Source of the DNA: Microvenator marinus
GTDB taxonomy: Bacteria > Myxococcota_A > Bradymonadia > Bradymonadales > Bradymonadaceae
Length of the DNA: 64,000 nt
Direction of reading: 5' to 3'
NCBI RefSeq assembly: GCF_007993755.1
Contig: NZ_CP042467.1
Coordinates: forward strand, 831,501 to 895,500
The notes below the pieces were generated by a model. The model saw nothing but the letters and a program-made list of their open reading frames with translations. It was not told where the DNA came from and searched no databases. The stretch's first letter is position 1, and each line of letters begins with the position of its first letter. The position numbers were made by a program, and so were the translations under genes. This document shows positions 49,555-56,016 of the stretch, in pieces.

Positions 49555-50760
49555 ATGACCATCGGTGAAAACCTATCCGAATTCTACGGAAAACCTGTCG
49601 AAGACTTTGAAATGGAAACGGGCATCCAAAATCCAACTGGCATCGTCTACCGACTCCGAAAAGACTGGGATAGCCAACATGAAGTCCCCGAAATGATCGA
49701 GAAGTTCGCTGCCGATCCAAACGCATCAAAGGTCAAAGCATTGGTCATCGGCGCGTGGGACCTCGAAGGCGACGACTCGTCATCCACGGTTGAAGCACTT
49801 CTGGCGGCAAAGGACACTCTGAAAGGCCTCGAGGCCATCATGTTCGGAGACGTCACGTATGAAGAGAGTGAAATCTCCTGGCTTGAGCAAACGGACCTCG
49901 GACCGGTGATCAATGCGTTTCCTAACCTCGTTCATTTCCAGTGCCGAGGTGGTAACTCCCTTGAGCTCAATAATGTGAAGCATCATGGCCTTAAGACCTT
50001 GATAGTCGAGACAGGCGGACTCTCACGAAGCGTGATTTCCGACGTGGTCAAAGCGGACCTTCCGGCGTTGGAACACTTGGAACTCTGGCTCGGCACGGAC
50101 GACTACGGGTTTGACGGCTCCATTCACGACTTGCGCCCATTCCTGGAAGGCGCAAAATGGCCGAATCTTAAGACTCTTGGCCTTAGAAACTCCGTCATCG
50201 CCGACAAGATCGCCTTTGCCCTAAGCGTGGCTGAAAAAGCGGATGCATCGAGCGTTCAGGTCGAAGGCAAGACCTTTGTGCTCACCGGTACCCTCCACAA
50301 CCTGAAGCGCTCCGACGCTGAAAAACAGCTCGCCTCGATGGGCGCAAAGATTGGAAGCGGCGTCTCCAAGACCACGGACTACCTTGTGGCTGGCGAAAAG
50401 GCGGGCTCCAAGATGGAGAAGGCGAAGTCGCTCGGCGTACCTGTACTCAGCGAAGCAGATTTGATGAAGATTCTAGGGGCCGAGGTAGACACGGTGTCCG
50501 AAGCTGGTGGCAGTATTTTGGACAAGATCAAGGTTCTCGACCTCTCGATGGGCACCTTGACCGATGAAGGCGCCAAGGCACTTTTTGAGAATCCCAAAAT
50601 CAAGAATCTGGACAAGCTCGATGTCCACTTCCACTACCTCTCCGACGAATGGGTTGAGAAGCTTCGTGGTTTGCCAATCGATGTGGACGTTGCTGACCAA
50701 CAAGAGGGCGATAGCTACGGCGACGACGAAGTCTATCGATACGTTGCCGTTTCTGAGTGA
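49555..50760 (+). CDS. STM4015-like leucine-rich protein with an inserted BRCT domain
   Basis: 401 residues, soluble. The N-terminal two thirds and the last 90 residues form a leucine-rich repeat of the STM4015 family (HGLKTLIVETGG, LEHLELWLG, LKTLGLRNSVIADKIAFAL, then IKVLDLSMGTLTDEGAKAL and a final RYVAVSE). A complete BRCT domain interrupts it at about 236-308 (GKTFVLTGTL, LASMGAKIGSGVSKTTDYLVAG, LSEADLMKIL), closest in pattern to the C-terminal BRCT of NAD-dependent DNA ligase. BRCT domains bind phosphopeptides or DNA ends; here the role is unknown. It is the first gene of the operon; the next start overlaps its stop. Confidence 0.85.
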   Translation: MTIGENLSEFYGKPVEDFEMETGIQNPTGIVYRLRKDWDSQHEVPEMIEKFAADPNASKVKALVIGAWDLEGDDSSSTVEALLAAKDTLKGLEAIMFGDVTYEESEISWLEQTDLGPVINAFPNLVHFQCRGGNSLELNNVKHHGLKTLIVETGGLSRSVISDVVKADLPALEHLELWLGTDDYGFDGSIHDLRPFLEGAKWPNLKTLGLRNSVIADKIAFALSVAEKADASSVQVEGKTFVLTGTLHNLKRSDAEKQLASMGAKIGSGVSKTTDYLVAGEKAGSKMEKAKSLGVPVLSEADLMKILGAEVDTVSEAGGSILDKIKVLDLSMGTLTDEGAKALFENPKIKNLDKLDVHFHYLSDEWVEKLRGLPIDVDVADQQEGDSYGDDEVYRYVAVSE

Positions 50761-51863
50761 AATTCGCCCTACTCTGCAACCCCGAAAACCGTCGCGCTGA
50801 CTACTTTATCCGCGCGCATGAGAGTCTTCTCGGTTGCGCTCCACACGTTATCTCATGGGAAGACTACTTGGCCGGGATGGAAAGCCCGCCAGACCTCCCC
50901 TTGCGCATTGAGTCTCCAGGAGAGAACCCGGTAGTGCGCGAGGCCTTGATCAGGCTGGGCGCGGAGCTCCGTGGGGCAATTGACCTCCAGATTAGCAGAG
51001 CCCACGGAGTCATCGAACACGAAGCGCTCTTCTTTGACGGGTTCAAGTCCTCGCTAGAGCGGCTTGAAAGCCTAGTGGAGTGCTTTGTGAACACTCCGGC
51101 CTCCATCATCGCCATGACGGACAAAATGCGAGCGCACGCGGTTCTAGAGGCCGCTGGGCTGCCACACGTGCCCCTTTTGTCCACCGTTTCTACCTGGGAA
51201 GAACTTTCGGCACTACTGCACGAACACGGCCGGGTATTCGTGAAGCCCCAATACGGCTCCTCAGCAAGTGGAGTCATCGCACTTCGCGCACGTTCCAGGC
51301 GATTTGAGGCCACGACGTCCATTGAATTGACCGAAAAACACCTCTTCAATTCTCTGAAAGTCAGAACTTACACCGATGAACGGGAGATCGGTGAGATCAT
51401 CAACAGGCTGGGAGATCCTCATGACGGCGTAGGCAAACTCTTGGTGGAGTTTTGGATACCTAAGGATGTCTTCGCCGGAAGAGGATGGGACCTCAGGGTT
51501 CTCGCCATCACCGAACGGCCTCCTGCGCACGTCGTGGTGCGCACTTCGACGAATCCAATGACGAACCTGCACCTCGGAAACCAGAGAGGTGACCTGGCAT
51601 TCGTCCAGGGTCGCCTTGGCCCTCAAAGATGGGCTCAAACCATGGACTTTGCTCGCCAGGCAGTCAAAGCTTTTGAGGCATCCTATACAGGGCTTGATAT
51701 CGCTTGGGACGCAGGTCTCAGGCGTCCGCTTATCATTGAGGCGAATGCTTTTGGAGATCTACTCCCTGGAATTCTGAACGATCAGGGCCAAGACACCTAC
51801 CACGCTACTCTCGAATCATTCACGAAAGTAGGCGCTCAAGCTCATCATGGAGTGACTCGGTGA
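50757..51863 (+). CDS. STM4014-like ATP-grasp protein
   Basis: 368 residues from GTG 50757, overlapping the preceding stop in GTGA. ATP-grasp features: MTDKMRAHAVLEAAGLP (about 120), VFVKPQYGSSASGVIAL (P-loop-like, about 162-178), DLRVLAI and a C-terminal IIEANAFGD with acidic Mg ligands. ATP-grasp enzymes ligate a carboxylate to an amine or thiol through an acyl phosphate. In the conserved STM4011-4015 set this is the only predicted ligase. Its end overlaps the antisense HAD gene by 44 bases. Confidence 0.85.
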   Translation: MKFALLCNPENRRADYFIRAHESLLGCAPHVISWEDYLAGMESPPDLPLRIESPGENPVVREALIRLGAELRGAIDLQISRAHGVIEHEALFFDGFKSSLERLESLVECFVNTPASIIAMTDKMRAHAVLEAAGLPHVPLLSTVSTWEELSALLHEHGRVFVKPQYGSSASGVIALRARSRRFEATTSIELTEKHLFNSLKVRTYTDEREIGEIINRLGDPHDGVGKLLVEFWIPKDVFAGRGWDLRVLAITERPPAHVVVRTSTNPMTNLHLGNQRGDLAFVQGRLGPQRWAQTMDFARQAVKAFEASYTGLDIAWDAGLRRPLIIEANAFGDLLPGILNDQGQDTYHATLESFTKVGAQAHHGVTR

Positions 51864-52521
51864 GTCTTAGCTCTCCAAGTGTTGAGAGCTCATTACGACA
51901 CGCAACGTCTCGTACCGCATTTTCCGCCAATTCTTTACGGTACGCTACGTCTCGTACCGCAATGTGAACCCAAAACACATCCATACCTAGCTCTAGTGCG
52001 GGAATGCAATCGTTCTCTAGCGAGTCACCAAAAAGGACTGACGAAGAAAAATCGGTACCGAGGCGTCCGACTATCAACTCAAAGATCGCCGGGTTTGGCT
52101 TCGAGATGCCTACTTCTTGGGAGATCACAACCTCGTCAAAGAGGCCTTCAATTCCAAGTCCTTGAAGCTTTCTCCGCTGATTTTCGGAGCCACCATTGGT
52201 TAGAACGCCGAGTCGAAAACTCTTCGTTAACCGCTCCAAGAGGCCGACCAAGCGGGCATCGTACTCGGTGTCTGATACGCGGAAGCGAAAGGCGTCCCAG
52301 AAGTCTTCGGGCCCCTCCCAAACCCCTGGCAGGAGTTCGATTGCCCGAGCCGAAAGCGCAAGCCTATCGGAGTTCCCACCCTGATCTAAAGTAACCATTT
52401 CCTCGAGCAGATCACCTTTAAACCCAAGATCTACAAAGGCTTTTCTCGCAAGCGCATCACGATCAAAAAGGGTGTTATCGAGGTCAAAAATCAGCGCGTT
52501 TTTGAATTGCTCTCGTTGCAA
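51820..52521 (-). CDS. HAD-like phosphatase, antisense within the operon
   Basis: 233 residues from TTG 52521, the start nearest to the fold; no better start or ribosome site is visible, so the N-terminus is uncertain. HAD motifs: FDLDNTLFD (nucleophile Asp), GVLTNGG, a Lys in ISKPNPAIF, and FGDSLENDC. The C-terminus contains two 14-residue copies of VRDVAxRxEL (encoded at 51896-51961) that look inserted. It points against the operon and overlaps the STM4014 gene end; 26 bases separate its start from the STM4013 gene. It may supply a phosphatase step or be an independent insertion. Confidence 0.78.
   Translation of the reverse strand: MQREQFKNALIFDLDNTLFDRDALARKAFVDLGFKGDLLEEMVTLDQGGNSDRLALSARAIELLPGVWEGPEDFWDAFRFRVSDTEYDARLVGLLERLTKSFRLGVLTNGGSENQRRKLQGLGIEGLFDEVVISQEVGISKPNPAIFELIVGRLGTDFSSSVLFGDSLENDCIPALELGMDVFWVHIAVRDVAYRKELAENAVRDVACRNELSTLGELRLTESLHDELERLLS
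51896..51961 (+). repeat. Two-copy palindromic repeat inside the HAD gene
   Basis: Two 24-base units, 51896-51919 and 51938-51961, match at 21 of 24 positions with a 42-base (14-codon) period. Each is near-palindromic, e.g. CGGTACG (51938-51944) with CGTACCG (51953-51959). It stays in frame with the HAD gene and adds about 28 residues to it. Confidence 0.75.
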
Positions 52522-52547
52522 GCGGCAGACTCGGGTATATACGCAAC

Positions 52548-53345
52548 ATGCGCGAGATGAACAAAATCGTAGGGGATTCCGATATCCTCTGGATAACCTT
52601 AGATACGCTTCGATGGGACGTGGCTCAAGACGCGTTTTGGAAGGGCGAGTTGCCAAACATTTCCAAGTTGATGCCCTCAACAGGATGGGAAGAACGTCAT
52701 AGTCCCGGCTCGTTTACGTACGCTGCTCATCACGCATTCTTCAGCGGCTTCTTGCCCACGCTGGCCAAGCCCGGACCCCACCCAAGGCTCTTTGCCGCAC
52801 GATTTCCCGGCAGTGAAACCACGGCACCAAACACGTTCACCTTTGAAGAAGCGACGCTCCCCGAAGCCCTCTCAAAGTCCGGCTACAGGACGCATTGCAT
52901 TGGTGGCGTAGGTTTCTTCAACAAACAAACGGCGCTCGGAAGCGTGCTGCCAGGGCTTTTTGATGAATCAGAGTGGAAGCCGAGCTGGGGTGTTACGTCC
53001 AGAAATTCGGCGCAATTGCAATTCGAACGAGCAGCCGAAGTTCTGGCCGAATCCGACGCCCCACACTTTCTCTTCATCAACGTTTCGGCAATTCATCAGC
53101 CGAATTGCCACTACCTGCCGGATTGCCAAACCGATGGCCTTGAGAGCCACAGGGCGGCGTTGCGGTACGTGGACAGCACCTTCCCGATACTTCTGGACGC
53201 ACTCAAGCGCCGCTCACGCGTGTTCGGGGCCGTTTTTGGCGACCATGGCACTGCATATGGCGAAGATGGCTTCTACGGACACCGTAACGGCCTGAGCTCG
53301 GTCATGAACGTGCCTTATTTCGATTTCCTTCTGGAGAACTCATGA
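52548..53345 (+). CDS. STM4013-like alkaline-phosphatase-fold hydrolase
   Basis: 265 residues. Sulfatase/alkaline-phosphatase-type core: LWITLDTLRWDV (metal-binding Asp at the N-terminal strand), LPEALSKSGYRTHCIGG, LFINVSAIHQPN, and a C-terminal GDHGTAYGEDGFYGH. The region corresponding to the usual Thr/Ser nucleophile is SPGSFTYAAHHAFFSGFLP. It is smaller than classical sulfatases. The start (ATG 52548, or 52557) lacks a clear ribosome site, and the gene begins 27 bases from the divergent HAD start. It likely removes a sulfate, phosphate or phosphonate from an intermediate. Confidence 0.85.
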   Translation: MREMNKIVGDSDILWITLDTLRWDVAQDAFWKGELPNISKLMPSTGWEERHSPGSFTYAAHHAFFSGFLPTLAKPGPHPRLFAARFPGSETTAPNTFTFEEATLPEALSKSGYRTHCIGGVGFFNKQTALGSVLPGLFDESEWKPSWGVTSRNSAQLQFERAAEVLAESDAPHFLFINVSAIHQPNCHYLPDCQTDGLESHRAALRYVDSTFPILLDALKRRSRVFGAVFGDHGTAYGEDGFYGHRNGLSSVMNVPYFDFLLENS

Positions 53346-54664
53346 GTTCTAGACGCACCACATGGGATTTGGCCAAGCAGGCAGGCCCGTATCAGGCCTA
53401 CGCCTACTCCTATCCTCACAAGACCGCCTATCGAAATTTCGTGCCGAGGCGGCTGAGCGACGTCTGGGAGAACGAGGACCAGTCCGGGCTTTTCCTCTAT
53501 GCCCATATCCCGTTTTGCGAGATGCGATGCGGGTTCTGCAATCTCTTCACCCTGGCGAGCGCCAAGGACACGCTTCAAGAGGCCTATTGTGACGCTTTTG
53601 AGCGGCAAGCTGCGCTAATTCGAGAAGAACTACCTGACGCTCGCTTTGCACGAATTGCAATCGGAGGCGGAACCCCGTCCATCTTGGAGATTCCTCAACT
53701 TGAACGGGTCTTTTCAAGCCTTTCAGCGTTCGTGAACCCGTTGGACGTTCCCGTGGCGATCGAGGTCTCTCCAGCCACCATATCGCGAAAAAAACTCGAT
53801 TACCTCAAGGCCGCTGGAGTTAACCGAATCAGCGTTGGAATCCAGAGTTTTATCGAGTCCGAAACCAAGTCGCTTCGCCGGCCCCAGTCTGCTGAACTGG
53901 CGCATCAAGCCCTCGATCTCATGCGCAACACGGGCTTCGACATCATGAACATCGACCTGATCTACGGAATCGAGAACCAGACCCCTGAAACCTTCAAGCA
54001 TTCGCTTCACGAAGCCCTCAAATACGCGCCAGAAGAAATCTATCTCTATCCACTTTACGTCCGCCCGCTCACCGGGCTCGGCCGCACGGATGCTGAATGG
54101 GACGACTTCCGGCAGACCCTCTACCGCGTTGGGCGCGACCTCTTGCTTGAGCAGGGCTATCACCAACTCTCCATGCGGATGTTTCGCCGTTCTGATGCCA
54201 TTGCGCCCGAAGGACCGCCCTACGCTTGTCAGGCAGATGGTATGGTGGGCCTCGGAGTTGGAGCCCGCTCCTACACAAGCAGCCTTCACTACTCCACGGA
54301 ATTCGCAGTGGGACGGCCTTCCGTCAAAGGAATCATACAAGACTTTGTGGAACGACCAGACCACGCGCATATCCACGCGAATTACGGGTTTGAGCTAAAT
54401 GTAGACGACCAGAAACGCCGCCACATCATCCTTTCGCTCCTCAGCGATGAGACGCTCCTCGACGCCACCTACGCGAGCCGATTTGGTAGCGAACCGGAGT
54501 CTGACTTTCCGGAGCTCCAGGAGCTAGTCGACGATGGAATCAGCGAGAGGACTCAAGAGGGAATGCGCCTTACGTCGCTGGGACTGGAGTGGTCCGACGC
54601 CATCGGTCCATGGCTCACATCCCATAAGGTGAAATCACTCTCCGAGGAGTTCGAACTACGATGA
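53342..54664 (+). CDS. STM4012-like radical SAM protein (HemN-like fold)
   Basis: 440 residues, overlapping the preceding stop in ATGA. The radical SAM cluster is CxxxCxxC at Cys59, Cys63 and Cys66 (HIPFCEMRCGFCNLF), followed by IAIGGGTPSIL and ISVGIQSF, with the C-terminal extension of oxygen-independent coproporphyrinogen oxidase-like (HemN/HutW) proteins. It should generate a 5'-deoxyadenosyl radical on an unknown substrate. It overlaps STM4011 by 4 bases, so the two radical SAM proteins are made together. Confidence 0.9.
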   Translation: MSSRRTTWDLAKQAGPYQAYAYSYPHKTAYRNFVPRRLSDVWENEDQSGLFLYAHIPFCEMRCGFCNLFTLASAKDTLQEAYCDAFERQAALIREELPDARFARIAIGGGTPSILEIPQLERVFSSLSAFVNPLDVPVAIEVSPATISRKKLDYLKAAGVNRISVGIQSFIESETKSLRRPQSAELAHQALDLMRNTGFDIMNIDLIYGIENQTPETFKHSLHEALKYAPEEIYLYPLYVRPLTGLGRTDAEWDDFRQTLYRVGRDLLLEQGYHQLSMRMFRRSDAIAPEGPPYACQADGMVGLGVGARSYTSSLHYSTEFAVGRPSVKGIIQDFVERPDHAHIHANYGFELNVDDQKRRHIILSLLSDETLLDATYASRFGSEPESDFPELQELVDDGISERTQEGMRLTSLGLEWSDAIGPWLTSHKVKSLSEEFELR

Positions 54665-55572
54665 AGCGTTGGTCTATTCTCTATCGCGGTTCTCTTTCGA
54701 GCTGCAATTACGCGTGCGACTACTGCCCCTTCGCAAAGACTTCCAACACGCGCAGCGAGCTCGCGAAAGACCGCGACGAACTCGAGCGTTTTGTGACGTG
54801 GGTGGAAGCAAGGCCCGACCAAGAGATTGGCGTCTTCTTTACCCCTTGGGGCGAGGCCTTGATACGAAAATACTATCGCGAGGCGATGGTTCGACTCTCG
54901 CACCTTCCAAACGTTTGGAAGGTCGCCATCCAGACAAATTTCTCCACATCCACATCCTGGGTAAAAGAAGCAAACCTTCAAAAGGTTGGGTTTTGGATGA
55001 CTTGGCATCCGACACAAACCTCCATGGAGCGTTTTGTCGAAAAATGCTTCGAGCTCGATGCGATTGGCGCATCCTATAGTGTCGGCGTAGTTGGATTCAA
55101 AGAAGAGCTCGAAAACATCCAGAAGTTGAGATCTCTCCTAAGGCCCAATCGCTATCTTTGGATCAACGCATTTAAGCGCGACCCCAAGTACTACAGGCCT
55201 GAGGACATTCGCGCCTTTGAAGAGATCGACCCGTATTTCCGGTTAAACACCGTCTACCACCCATCATTGGGCGGCGCTTGCCAGGCAGGCGAGACATCAT
55301 TTAGTGTAGATGGGAACGGAGACGCACGGCGATGTCATTTTATTCGAGAGCCCATCGGGAATATCTATGATTCGTCGTTCGCTTCATGCCTGAAGCCCCG
55401 CTCGTGTACCAACCAGACCTGCGGCTGCTTCATTGGGTACGTCCATATGGACCGACTCGGGCTTTATGACGAGTTCGGTGACGGAATACTAGAAAGGATC
55501 CCAAGAACTTTCTTGCCTGAGCATACAAAAGCACCGATGATGACGCGAACCTCTTCCATAGGAGCAGAATGA
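54661..55572 (+). CDS. STM4011-like radical SAM protein with SPASM-like Cys-rich end
   Basis: 303 residues from ATG 54661. Radical SAM cluster at Cys15, Cys19 and Cys22 (SCNYACDYC), a TPWGEAL-type segment, and about six Cys in the last third (GGACQAG, RRCHF, SSFASCLK, SCTNQTCGC), which may hold extra Fe-S clusters as in SPASM/twitch proteins. Enzymes with this architecture modify peptides or small molecules. The stop overlaps the start of the HiPIP gene. Confidence 0.9.
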   Translation: MKRWSILYRGSLSSCNYACDYCPFAKTSNTRSELAKDRDELERFVTWVEARPDQEIGVFFTPWGEALIRKYYREAMVRLSHLPNVWKVAIQTNFSTSTSWVKEANLQKVGFWMTWHPTQTSMERFVEKCFELDAIGASYSVGVVGFKEELENIQKLRSLLRPNRYLWINAFKRDPKYYRPEDIRAFEEIDPYFRLNTVYHPSLGGACQAGETSFSVDGNGDARRCHFIREPIGNIYDSSFASCLKPRSCTNQTCGCFIGYVHMDRLGLYDEFGDGILERIPRTFLPEHTKAPMMTRTSSIGAE

Positions 55573-55952
55573 TGAAGAGCGAAATTACACGAAGAAACTT
55601 TCTCGAGAAGACCGCTTACACGGCGGCCGCAACACTCACACTCGGCTACCTTCTTGCGGGTTGTAAGAGCGAAGGTGACGCGGGCGCAACCAAAGGGGCT
55701 GGCGACACCAAGAAGCAAGCGGCGTCTGGCGACTTCTCATGCAATGACGTGTCGGGCTTGAATGATGCCGATAAAGCAACACGCGAATCCCTCAAGTACG
55801 TGGACAAGACCCCAGACCCAGCCAAACCATGTGACGGATGTGCCCTCTACACCCAACCAACGGGTGGCGCACAATGTGGCGGATGCACCGTGGTTAAAGG
55901 GCCTATCCACCCCAAAGGCTACTGCACAGCATGGGCACCTAAACCTGCCTAA
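55569..55952 (+). CDS. Tat-exported high-potential iron-sulfur protein (HiPIP)
   Basis: 127 residues from ATG 55569, overlapping the STM4011 stop. Twin-arginine signal TRRNFLEKTAYTAAATLTLGYLLAGC; the LAGC may also make it a lipoprotein. The mature domain has the HiPIP Cys pattern (CDGC near 96-99, CGGC near 113-116, final GYCTAW), enough to hold one 4Fe-4S cluster. HiPIPs are periplasmic electron carriers. It is the last gene of the coupled series and is followed by a terminator. Confidence 0.9.
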   Translation: MMKSEITRRNFLEKTAYTAAATLTLGYLLAGCKSEGDAGATKGAGDTKKQAASGDFSCNDVSGLNDADKATRESLKYVDKTPDPAKPCDGCALYTQPTGGAQCGGCTVVKGPIHPKGYCTAWAPKPA

Positions 55953-55975
55953 GTTCAGTTGTCCAACGCATGAAT

Positions 55976-56014
55976 CTATGGTGAACTTGGTCCTTCAAGC
56001 GCCATAGGTTTTTT
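55976..56014 (+). terminator. Probable intrinsic terminator after the HiPIP gene
   Basis: CTATGG (55976-55981) and CCATAG (56002-56007) pair, with inner TGAA/TTCA and a small bulge, followed by GTTTTTT (56008-56014). It ends 3 bases before the methyltransferase start. Confidence 0.7.
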
Positions 56015-56016
56015 GC

